From assembly GCF_036370855.1 (NCBI RefSeq), contig NC_088103.1, forward strand, positions 11,037,404 to 11,101,403: DNA of 64,000 nt. Direction: 5' to 3'. This stretch comes from Dromaius novaehollandiae (lineage: Eukaryota > Chordata > Aves > Casuariiformes > Dromaiidae). Of this stretch, positions 10,214 to 21,390 are shown in pieces. The notes below the pieces were generated by a model. It was not told where the DNA came from. It ran no database searches and was given only the letters and a program-made list of their open reading frames with translations. The position numbers were made by a program, and so were the translations under genes. Each line of letters opens with the position of its first letter. The first letter of the stretch is position 1.

Positions 10214-13200
10214 GGCTGTTCGCATTTATTGAAATGGAATCCTTTACCCACCACAGGGATCCCCCTTGAGTTTCTGCTTACTTGGCCTCTCAGTGGGGAA
10301 GCCCTGAAGGGAGTCCTGTTATGAATCCTTAGCATCTTCATGGAAAGTCTAATCTGAACACTAGTCTCCTCCCCATGTGGAATCAATATTCTGATCCAGC
10401 CCTGAGGTGGCGTGTTTGGCTCTGCCATGCAGTGGTATGATGTGCGGACTGATCTTCTACTGTGCTTTTCCTCTTCTGTGCCTATTTGCTGTACATTGTA
10501 ACACAAGCACCTGCCAATGCAGCCCAAATAATATGTATATCTCATTAACCTTATTAGTGTATTTGTCAGTTTTCTTTACAGGGGTTGATGCTAGTGTTAA
10601 TTCTGGTATATTTGTACTGATCTATTTTTGAAAGGTTAATGTATTGCTGTTCTGCTGTTACAGCTACTGATCTAGCTTTGGTGAGATCAGTAGTGACAGC
10701 TATTTTTATGGCACATCCCCCTGCTTATCTAAAAATCTAATTTTTGTGGATTCTGGATGCTTTTCCCTTGCTTGCTTTGCAGCTGAAAACATTAGGGATA
10801 ATATAAATAATTCTCTGCTAGTATCTGCTAAATGAGATTACACATCTTCTTCTAGTGCATGTACCATTTTCCTTTATATAAAGGTATGTGCTCAAGAAAG
10901 TCTTTTTCAATCCATTTTTATCAAGGAGGGACTGTAAGGAAGGCCAAATAGTAGCAGAAGAAACTCTAGCTTGTGCGAAGGATGCAGAGCAATAAAATAC
11001 ATTTTTCTCTCTTTAACAAAAAGATGGAAATGCAGCTGGCTGGAACACTGGATCAAAGAGTAGCTTTTAGATCAAATCATCCCCATTTCACTTGCTCCTG
11101 AAGGTAAAAGGGGGCAGTTTGATGGATGATTTAGCACCTAACAGGGGTGGAGGGAGAGGACACGACAGGACCGAGACGGGACTCCCTTGTCAAATGCGTA
11201 TACAGGCCTTTGAACAGCACCACCATTTCTCATGTCATTACAACATATTATTATTAATCAATTATTACATGGACTGTTTTGGCAAAATACTTTCACCTAT
11301 TCATTACAGATAAATATTTGCACATATCTGGAAGATTCCTAGCCCAGCAAAAGCCTATAGCAACTTACCTTTTGCAATACTCTAATTGCTTTCTACCCTA
11401 GTGAAGGGCTCAGATTCAGTGCCAGTAATTGGTTCTCTAGTGCACTGATGTTGACATTGCTTTTGTTTACATACACACACACACACACACGTGCTCATAT
11501 ACATATTTACATATATATATATACACATATATGTTTACATATGTATTTAACTTGAAATGGTCCAGTTTTCCATGTTTCTAAAATGGGGATGAATTAACCT
11601 ATTCCTAGGAGAGACAACCCAGAGGTACTGGAATGGCAAAGGAAGCCATGCAGCCTGTTTTATTTCTGGGACAGCATCAGTGAGACCCAGCGACCAGCAC
11701 AAAGAGTTCACTGGAGTAAGTGGGCAGCCCAGCTGTCTTTCCCACTTCAGAAAGGAAAGAATTAAACATATGACAAATTGTGTTAGCTTCAGGACACCCC
11801 ACCCGTTCAAGCAGAAGCTATTCATCTTTTTTTTTTTCTTCTTATGTAGTGTTTTTAGAAGCCTTATTGCTAGTAGCATGAAAAGATTCAGCAAATGTCC
11901 CAAGCGACGTTATGCACAGTACCATGGTGCATTGGCCTCTGCGCTGGTAAACACATAACATACAATGCTTAGACATTAATTGGAGCAGGGCTTGTGAAGC
12001 TGTGTCTCTCAAGCACTGAACTGATGTGGTTAAGCAGCAATGCAGCCATGTATATGGGGCTTTTCAGTGGCCAAGGGAGAACTGAATTTTCTTTGCAAAG
12101 TGGGAACAGCTGCAAAAGGATGGTTGCAGGGGAACAACGGCAGCAACAACCCCAAATAACGTACTCTGGGGTTAGGGGCTGTGGGAAGCCAGTGGCTCAT
12201 AGCTGTGAAGCTCAAGCTGGGGAGAGGGCAGCCACCCATGAGGGCTAGAGGTAGGGTCCCGGGTCTCTCTGTAGCAGCTCCTATGACTTGTTTAGGCAGG
12301 TAACAACACTGCCCTGAATGCTCTGGGTATTGGAGAGGTCTGACTTGGTGAGTGACTTGGTGTTCTTGCATTATATAAAGTTACTAAAGCTTTAATAGTG
12401 ATTACTGCACTAATTCTTTTTCTTGTGCAAATGTTAAATATGTAAGATCGAGAATGTTCTAGTTCTTCCCAAACTTTTAGATCCCAGCAGCAGAGTTAAA
12501 ATGTTGATGATGAATACAAATAGTATGACTTAAAATCCCAGCCTGAGTAATGCTGAATGACAGACAAGATTGTATCCTGACTGCTTGTTTTGTTCTTTAA
12601 GAAAAAAAAGCAGTTATATGTTCTATAACAGAAGCAAGTGTCCTGATGACTAAAATAGATACTGAGTAGCTTTAATTTCCTGAGCATGAACACTGCTACC
12701 TTATGCTTTCCTATCTTGAAACAAGAGACAAGACGGCTGGGAAGGTAAGAAGTGAAACTGTTATAAAGCTGGTGAAATTACACAGCAAAAGATAAAGCAA
12801 CTCAGTAAGCCATCAGCCTCTGCTGCTGCCAGCTGGGGTGATATTTATCAGTTAGCTTGTGCTGGGTGTTCTTACTGTGGCACAGTGTACGTGCTTGTCC
12901 TGCTGTTATCAGAGTTTGCAAGCCTCTGCCGTGATGCAGGCACTGCGTTCGTTTGCCTTCTTTTTTTCCTTTAGTCTCATTTCCCTCCCACGCTAAAGAA
13001 GCTGAGGCTCTTCATGTGCTTTTTTTTGTCCCAGCTCTGAAAAGCCTGTGCCTGAATTGTTACTGTGGCACACTGTAATATAGAGACTGGGAAGTTTTAC
13101 TTGACTTAAGTTTGTCATGTACATCGTAACCTGTCACAGGTGATGGATGCTGGAGAGTAAACTTTTATATATATATATTTTCTCCCTATAGCATCTTCAC

Positions 13201-16012
13201 AGTGGCTTGTTCTTGCTTTCTTCTTTTGGCGGGGCAGTGAAGGAGCGGGACTACTCTTACAAAATGAAATTTGCTGCTGATGTTTGGAAGGGTTTCCAGC
13301 CTCGCATCAACTGCAGTGTGGTTCTCAGTGCTTTGCGAGCAATTATTTGCTTGCTTCTTTGTCAAAACTGCTTCTCTGGAGGTACTGAAGGCCTCTCGGC
13401 ACCAAAGGCAGGCAGCTCTTCTTAAGAGGCACGGTTTGACTCTTGTGCATCAATCCTTACAGAAACCACACTTACTTCTTCCAGACCGCCTTGCTCTGTC
13501 TCACTCTGACAACTGATGTGTGAAAAGGTAATCAAATCAGAGCGGTAGTGCTTTACCCCTTCGCCACAAAACGGAGATCAAAAGCGACAGGAGGAGCGAC
13601 GTGAACCCAGCCGGAACGCTGGTGCTGACAATGTGTGTGCCACTCCAGCAGACTGCGTGGCAGGCCCTACTTACTTCGGTAATTAAAAAAAATTACAAAA
13701 AAACCCAACTGAAATTAAAACCATATGGTTCTTCCCCTGTAGCGCCTTGATGGGAACAGTTTCATAAATCTTATTGAAGGGGGTGGATGGGAAGTAACTT
13801 GGGTGTTCACTGCTGCTCTTTTGCTTTTTCAACTGCAAGTTTTAGGGAAAATCAGTTTCAAGGCAAAAGGTTTCATGCAATGCAAATATTTTAGCTTCCT
13901 TTCTGACAGTCTGACTTCTTTTTTTTTACTATGTCAAGTTTAAAATGAGTATGTGTTTTGGTGTTGGTTGGTTCAAGTTTCCATCCCCAGCAAGTTCTCA
14001 GTGGAAAAGACTTCTTGAAGATGAGAACTCCATAATAAATATTTATCATGTTGGTGCTTTTACTTCAGATTTATTAGACCAATGAAACATGTCTTTGGAA
14101 GTAAGCGACTTAAAGGAGTCGCTTAAAAAAAAAAACAACTGGTGACTTTTTCAGTGATGCAATGGAAAAGAAGGACTGAGCATGAAGCTTGTCCATGGTG
14201 TTTTGTATTTTTAGTCTTTTAAAACTGCCTTTTTATTAATTTGGAGTGGTATCAAAACCACTGTATTACGCAAAATAGAGTTTTCTCATCTGTTCCAGAT
14301 TACAAGGGTGGGTGGGATTTTAAAGTTATATACGACCCCCCCAAAATAGTTTACATTCCTGACTAGTTAAACAAAGCCAACTCTTATGTGCGGAAAAGAA
14401 GTTACAATTTTTTTTTAATTGTTATTGGAAACGTGCATGGTCACTGAAGAGTCTGGTAGCTTGCAGAGTTATGACATCTTGTACTGCTCTCAGCACACCA
14501 TTTAAACTGTGCTGCCCTGGGGAGCCGTCTGGCCCTGCCTGGCATGAGCAAGGGATATAAGCACACTGAAATAAAAAAAAACAGAGTTTCTAATACAAAG
14601 TTGAATTTTCTTAGGTATGTAATCTATTTCCAACCTGGATTCTGGTTCATACTGTTTGGGCCCACCATGGGTTGCTGGTGCTGGGTGTTGTTGAGGCGGG
14701 GGGGGAGTGGCTCATCTTGAGACCTCCTTGCTCCTTCTGGGATTTGATGCTGAGGTGGAATACAACGTTTAACTTTTTTTGCACGTGGCCTGGCAAAAAC
14801 ACAAGCAGCCAAATCTGAACTGCCTGGAATCGGGAGCACGTTGAAACATCTGTGCTGCTACAAGCTTAAACTACGGTTTGTTTGTTGGGGCTCTTTTGTT
14901 GGTGTTCTGAGAAAGGATCTTGCACTTGCAAACCAGCATGATGAGAAGGCATTTTTCTGGCTGGGAAGGGGTCCCTTCACCCCAGCAGCCTGCCCCTCTG
15001 CCCTCAGCCGGACACTGTCTCTCCTCATCTCAGTGCCTCCTCCTGGCACAGGCCTAAGGTGATCCTGGCTGTGAGGAAATGCTTCCAGGCCCTGGAGAGG
15101 GTTCACACAGCATTACTATTGCACCTGCTTTATAAGGTAATGATGGATTTGCATTTATCCTTTTTAAAACAGTAAGAGTCAAAAGTAGCTGTTCCCACCC
15201 TGGCTTGTGTATTTTGGCTTCTGTGGAAGTGGCCTTTTTTCTTATTTCTAGCTTCTTCTCATCCAAGTTTGCAAACTTTTCAGCTCTTCAGCTATGCATC
15301 AGTGGAGACTGACCCATCTAAGTGGCAAAAGGTCAGGTGAGGCAGAGAGGTGGACGTGCATGTGCAGGTCGCAGTGCCCTGTGCTTGTGTCTTTTCTGGT
15401 TATTAGTTGCGTAGTACTTTCTGTGGCTTTTGTCCTCATTGCCAGACTGTGCATGTGTGTGTGCAGTGAACCAAGCACGCTCCACAACTGTGCAAAAAGC
15501 CATAAATGACAGGAAAAGATGACCAGGGACCCCTCAGCTTTCTTTATGCAAGGGAAGGTGTCATGGAGCAAATGCACTGCTGCAGACAAAAGTTTACTTA
15601 TTTTGTATCAGCCGTAAGATACGGGGGCAGGACATTAGCCCTTTGGGCAGAGCTGCACACTGCTGTTTGTGTGTAATGAGTTGTCTTAATACTGAGCTTT
15701 GTGTTCAGACAGTGTATTCGGCTGACCTGGACATTAGAACAAGAAGAAGAACTGTAGTGAGACCAAGTGCTATTTTTCACAGGCATTTTAAATGCAAAGC
15801 TGGAAATTGACCCTGAGGACCTATTTTTGCTCCAGTGCTACTTTACTTTAAATTTCATGACAGATTCAGGGAAGGCGTGTATAGGCAGTGGCTGAGCTGC
15901 AATAGGATAAATGCTGGAGAATCCTCCTTCTGCCAAGTAACACTCAACAGCGAGAAAAGAAATGAGGATTAAAAATTGTGTATTAGAACGCGAGAAAGCT
16001 AGACCGAGAAGG
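10214..16012. other. Intergenic DNA between DNAJC12 and the tRNA gene
   Basis: No protein gene is supported. Contents are a CA/TA microsatellite at 11473-11532, a short (AT)n at 13166-13178, small hairpins at 10654-10700 and 14102-14125, and GC-richer pockets at about 13190-13680 and 14640-15110. These pockets hold only short overlapping open frames with no family resemblance; they could be non-coding exons or relic repeats. Confidence 0.6.
11473..11532. repeat. (AC)n / (AT)n microsatellite
   Basis: A run of nine AC units (11473-11490) is followed after a short gap by TA-rich repeats to about 11532. Confidence 0.9.
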
Positions 16013-16017
16013 AAAAA
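16013..16017 (-). terminator. Pol III terminator of tRNA-Ser
   Basis: A run of five A on the + strand is TTTTT on the transcribed strand. It lies about 16 nt beyond the tRNA 3' end, as expected for RNA polymerase III termination. Confidence 0.7.
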
Positions 16018-16033
16018 GAAACCCCCACCGGGC

Positions 16034-16115
16034 CGCAGCGAGCAGGGTTCGAACCTGCGCGGGGAGACCCCATTGGATTTCAAGTCCAACGCCTTAACCA
16101 CTCGGCCATCGCTGC
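16034..16115 (-). tRNA. tRNA-Ser (anticodon TGA)
   Basis: Read on the - strand, the gene is 82 nt, typical for a class II serine tRNA. The acceptor arms GCAGCGA and TCGCTGC pair perfectly, with discriminator G as serine tRNAs require. The A box is TGGCCGAGTGG and the B box GGTTCGAACCC. The anticodon loop is CTTGAAA, with TGA at 16080-16082. A long variable arm (GGGGTCTCCCC region) is present, there is no intron, and CCA is not encoded. It decodes UCA and wobble-related serine codons. A T5 terminator follows and a CpG-rich block abuts its 5' side, both in keeping with an active gene. All stems look intact, so a pseudogene is unlikely. Confidence 0.96.
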
Positions 16116-16430
16116 TGCTGTGAGCGACATGCCCAGGCAGCAGTCCTTATCGGGCGCCGCTGCCGCGCCAAGCCCCACCCCCAGCCGCTCAGGCGACCAG
16201 TGGGTGGTGTCGCGTGTCACCGCCCTCCGCGCCACAGGCGGGCAGCGTCATCCGCGTGCGGACGGTTGGGGCGGGCTGGCGCGGGGCCGCCCTTCCCCCG
16301 CCGTAACGGCCGCCCCGCCCTGGCGGCAGCGCGGCCCCCCCCGCGCCCGGGCGGCTCAGGAGAGCGAGGCTTCCGCTGGGCGGGGGCTGTTTTTTTCCCT
16401 CCGCCGCTCTCGAAGCGCGTGCCACTGTTC
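16110..16430. promoter_or_regulatory. CpG island abutting the tRNA gene
   Basis: About 320 bases are extremely G+C and CpG rich, with GC-box-like GTTGGGGCGGGC (16265-16276), a GCGCGG-rich core and MYB-type CGGTTG (16263-16268) and TAACGG (16304-16309). The open frames here on both strands are compositional by-products: Pro/Arg/Ala/Gly-rich, overlapping in all frames. It may be the promoter of an unannotated transcript, an alternative CTNNA3 start, or open chromatin driven by the tRNA gene. No splice-supported gene can be assigned. Confidence 0.65.
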
Positions 16431-16597
16431 ATACAGTGATTTTTCGCTGCTGTCAAGGTCTGCTTTAGCTGCTTGAGAAGTCAAACAGCATAGGTCGCTG
16501 TACTCTTCCTTATGTAGGTAATTTGAATAAATCATACTCATCTCAGGAAAAAGAAGTGTGTCTGAGCATCTGGATTACTCAAACTGAAGCATTAAGA

Positions 16598-16672
16598 CTG
16601 TGCCTGCCCCTGTAAATTAAACGTGCCTGGGAGTGTTGGCAGGCACACTTCAATTTACCAGTGTAGGTACAG
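16598..16672. ncRNA. MicroRNA-precursor-like hairpin (candidate)
   Basis: Arm 16598-16629 pairs with arm 16640-16672 around a 10-nt loop. I count 27 pairs, including two G:U, with small interior mismatches. The size and shape fit a pre-miRNA. A palindromic transposon relic is the main alternative. I do not recognise either arm as a known microRNA. Confidence 0.3.
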
Positions 16673-19600
16673 CCAGTAACTATAAACTACATGCCTATTG
16701 GGCATTGCATTCATTTTTACAGTGATGTTATGTTTCATCTTTTTCTGGTTTTACTAATTTTGTTCTTCAAACTACCATGTGCCATGTGACTACTATACAT
16801 AAATTAATTTAAATATTTTTGATCCAAGCATATTGACTTAATTCTCATTATACTACTGCTGACACAATTAACTAATTTGGCTTCATATGCATCTTGCAAT
16901 GGGTAAAAATATTCATTTTTCTTTTCACTCTTTTTTTGCAGGTTGTTTATGCTAGGGATTTTACCCTATTTTCCTCCTTATTGTCATAACTTCTAATGCT
17001 TTTTAGCTACAGCTAGAGTGGTGCTGATGAGTGTGTGGGTTTTTTTCTCCCCCCATGTTTGTTTGTATGAGTTATGGATCAAAACATGCTCTGAATAATG
17101 CTCCACCTTCCCTCCGCACCACAAGTATTGCTGCATTAATAAAGATCTTAAAATAGCCTCAACAAATCAGTCCTTAAGAAAGTTATCAGAGACTGAACTG
17201 GGAAATGTAGGGGAGAGACCAAAGTTAAAAAGCATATATATTTTTATGATTTTAAAACAGTCATTTAATTGCATTTCAGAGATACTTTTAAAATTCTTTT
17301 AGCTTTTAAGTTAATAGAGGTTTTAAAGATATTCTGAATCCTCATCTTTATATACCTTACTAAATAGCAGTTAGGACTAGGTTAGTTTGGGATCACTGCC
17401 AGACACGCATGGCTCTGCTCACTTCTGCATTACTAAAACCAGTGCAGAGTTTATCATTAGTTTCAACGGGAAAGGATAAGCCACAACAATGTTTATGGAC
17501 CATCTGAAGAAACAGGGATGGTCCCTTAAGTTGTGTGCAGGCCTCTGGTGAAAGAAAACCTTCAATTACCCCTCTAGAGCAAAGACAGTAAAAGACTGAA
17601 TTATTACAGAAAACTTGATACATACTACACATTAGTGATTTTTTTCCTGTACTCTTACTGGATAGGGTGCAATGTCACTGTTAATATTAGTGTATATTTC
17701 TTCCTTCTGTTCTGTATGTCTTTTAAAGTGTTACTGTGGATATCAAAAACAGATATCAAACTTCCTTTCAATTTAGAGCTCATGCTTGTGCTGTTTACTG
17801 TCTGTTTTAGCTAATGAGGATATTTAAAAAACATGAACCTCTGCAACAGTCTTTATTATTCTCATTTTTAACCCTCTATCCACCTCAGTATTTTAACATC
17901 ATAATAATCTTTGTTTAAATTGCAGGTTGCTTAATGTGCTCACATCTTAAGTGATTTCAGCTGTTTTGCTGATGTCCATGTTATTTCATGCATTTGGGTA
18001 AGGTTCTCATAAACTGTATTATGCCTGATAAGGTTTTGTCTTTATAAATCCATAGTGTACATGGTTTCATATACATGAAGGTGAAAAATATGATTATACC
18101 AAATTCTGATTGTTATGTAAATAGCAAATGCTCAACCTGCATGAATGGCAGAGTGAAGAAAAGCCATGCCTTCAGTATGGCCTAGTACAGCCAAGGGAAG
18201 CTTCCTGAAAAACAGGAATAGAAATGGAGACAATCAGAGATCATGTTTGCTAATGGAGAAACAGTGCTTCTCTCACATCTGAATGCCAGAAAAGACTTGT
18301 TGGGGCTTTAGTACAAAGCTGATTTTATTTTTCCTTGCTTACGGGACAAGGAGCAGAACTGTTTACAGTAATGGATCTGCTGCAGATTAATTTTCTTTAC
18401 AAAAGAGACTGCTTGAAATCCACAAAAGTTATAAACTGTTTTAGGAAAATCTTATGAAATGTAAGAACATTTTTACTAGTCACAGTTAAAGGGAACTGAA
18501 TTATGACAATACATTAAAACTCAGATTTGGAAATGCACCTTAAAGTAAGAGTATTTCTTCTATCCATTTCTAAAGGGATTGAACCAGGGCTGTCACTTTT
18601 TCCTGGACAGAAGTTCATGCATATGAGCTATATATTGGTCTTCATATGCTTCATATATTTATTTGCCTCATAGCATATGCATGATGGATAGAATGGAGAT
18701 TTCCAGTTTCAGCAGCCTAGTGGAAGCTTTGACTGAAGTCTTGGACATCTATAAATCCTGGACAAATACACAAAATCTTCAGCTTCTGACCAGATGAAAC
18801 TTCCAGGATGTTTAAAGGGAAACAGCTTAGACCAATATTAGATCTAGTCTAGTCATGAAATAAAGCCTTTGACACCTAAGGTTATTTAATGACCTAGAGA
18901 TCTGTGCAACACACAGTTGAACAAAGCATGTAGTCACCTGAGTTTTGTGTGTTATTTGTATGAATATATTTTTTTAACCTGGGAAACCTAACAGAAAACT
19001 CTAAAAATGCTCTAGAATTTGAATTCTGCCCAGTTATTAAGGACTACTTGTGACAGAAAAAAATTCCGTCTTATCTAAATGGAATATAAAATTTGCCTAC
19101 TCTGCTTTTCCTGATGCCTTATTGTGTTATTCCCATTGAAGAAAACTGCAAAAATTCCACTACGTCACTGGGAATCATATATACAAATATTCTTAAAGTC
19201 TAAATCAAAATGGTTTTATTTTTAGACTTCAGAAACAATTCTTGCATTTAATTCTACTACAGTAGTATTTAAGTATAATAATTTTGGAGAAATCTAGACA
19301 ATTTTTTCGTTATGTTTCACTGGAGGAGGGTCTTTTTTTAAGTACTCCTTTTCTTGACTGAAATATTAAATAAGCTCTTTAGTTTAAAGTTTTGGCTATC
19401 TAATACATATAGATATCTAATACATTTTAGAATAATACTTTTTTAAGCTGAGAAAATATGGAAATTATTAGTTACCTACAGAGAGGTTTTGAGCTGTGTA
19501 AAGAAAGTATTCAAGAGAAAATAAGAAATGAGTACATTTATTACTGTTTTTACATGGGCTCGATAGCAAGCAAAATCAGCTTGAATGGTATCATTAAAAT

Positions 19601-21308
19601 CTGTACTATACAAAAGTTCACATCACCAAAGCTCTCATGCTATTTGACCTCTGTTCTAATAATTGCCCCAGACTATAATAGCACAATTCCTTTGTCTCAA
19701 GAATGAAGTTAATTGGCATTAATACTAAATTACAGAACCATGTTTTAAATCTACTGAAAATTACACTGGAGAGAAACTTGTATTCTGATGCTATGCAAAA
19801 TGCAGGAATCCCAAACAAGATGCAGCAAAGATAAATTACAATGTGGTCTCAATAATAGATGGAATAGAATAGATAAGGACTTATTTACATGGAAGAAAGA
19901 GAGGGATGGTTATAGACATTTAGACTGAATACATCTGGGGAGCTCAAACCAGGCTCAGTCTCAATGAGAATGCCTCCACTATCTACTAACGGCAACTCCA
20001 GGCCTCCTCTTTCCAGCTAATTGATCTGTTGCAGGAAATAAAGTTACCAACCTGGCCTTGTGATTGGTATGAACATGGCCGTTGGAGTGCTGTATGCCTC
20101 AGCGCAGTTTTGTGTGGTTTAGCCTGACACAAAGACATACAGACTGCCTGCAGATTGTCAACGAGGAAAGTGCTGGGTGCCTGATGGAGTATATCTCGCA
20201 TTACGTAGCGAGGTATACTATACTATAGAGGCAGAACCAATGTGTTTCTAAGCTGGTGAGCGCTGAGGGTTTGGATCTGTAGCTAAAGGGAACACTCGAG
20301 GGCAGCTGTTCTGCCTCAAGCCTTCCTTGGAAGGTGAAACCCTATAGTCTAACCAATCCTGGCCCATAGGCTTTTGCCAAGTAGTTAAAGCAAGGAACAC
20401 AGACTGGGAAAGAGACATCTTAAAATGTACACACATCCTGATATGATAGAAGGGCGCTACCATCAGTTTAAAATAATGAACCCTTTACAGTGATACTCCT
20501 CTCCGATTTCTCATTGCACCTAGCAGTCCTTCATAACTTCATAATTAAACAAATCAGAAGTAAAAGGAGACACCTGTCCCTTCTATGCCTTGGTATTCCA
20601 CTTTGAATGTGGTGATTCAGTACAACCAATTACTCTTATTTATACTCAGTAAAAGTGGTTTATTCACATTTTGAATAATTTACATATGTACAGATGCCAT
20701 CCTGAACCTTGGAGCAAAGGGTATGAATGCCCTGTTATACCTCAATAAGAGGTGACTTGGCGGATCAACTCACTGAGCTAAGAACATGAAAAAACATTCA
20801 AATGGAATATATATGCAAGCATAATAATTAGTTCAGTTTCCTGCCCTATACTGGTAGTATTTAAACCTCAATAACATAAAAGGATTGCAATAACATTATT
20901 GTACTTATTTCTTCATATCTGGTAAGTTGATGATTAAGATCTTAAATTCAAGGAGTGTGGGTAGTAACTCGGTATATATGACAAGAGGAAAGCCCATCAC
21001 AGTGTAACTACATTTCTAAAATTTTAATATTCTTTAGCTTACCTGGTCCAAATTTATGCCAGTCTTGCCAATAAGTCATTGAAACATGGAAATATACTGT
21101 ACCTCTTATGTCTGACAATTTGTAATGGCTAGCTTTTATTTTATTTTGAATTTAGGAGTCTTTATTTTCTAGCAGGACTTAAAAAAAACCCTTCTTTTTT
21201 CACATGAATAGCAGAGGGAACTAAGAAATGCACAATTTCAGTAAGAGATAATAAACCATGAGAGTTGGTTGCCTGGTGTACATGACACAGAAAGTGTTAT
21301 TTAAGATT

Positions 21309-21390
21309 TTATATATATATACACACACATATTTTGCTGAAATAGATATGCTTTTATATATATATGTATGTGTGTGTGTTTATATAAAAA
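21309..21390. repeat. TA/CA/TG compound microsatellite
   Basis: (TA)n(CA)n is followed about 25 bases later by (TA)n then (TG)n, a typical degenerate dinucleotide tract. Confidence 0.85.

Noticed and set aside
10180-10545. 121-codon frame on the - strand after DNAJC12
   Set aside because: Overlaps the end of the DNAJC12 3' UTR, has no known family and an opposing frame on the + strand.
16120-16476. 118-codon open frame and its overlaps in the 16-kb CpG island
   Set aside because: Same compositional artefact; no family resemblance and no clear exon structure.
21309-21390. TA/CA and TA/TG tracts as a long inverted repeat
   Set aside because: The order of the dinucleotide blocks is not mirrored, so a proper long hairpin does not form; simple repeats explain it.
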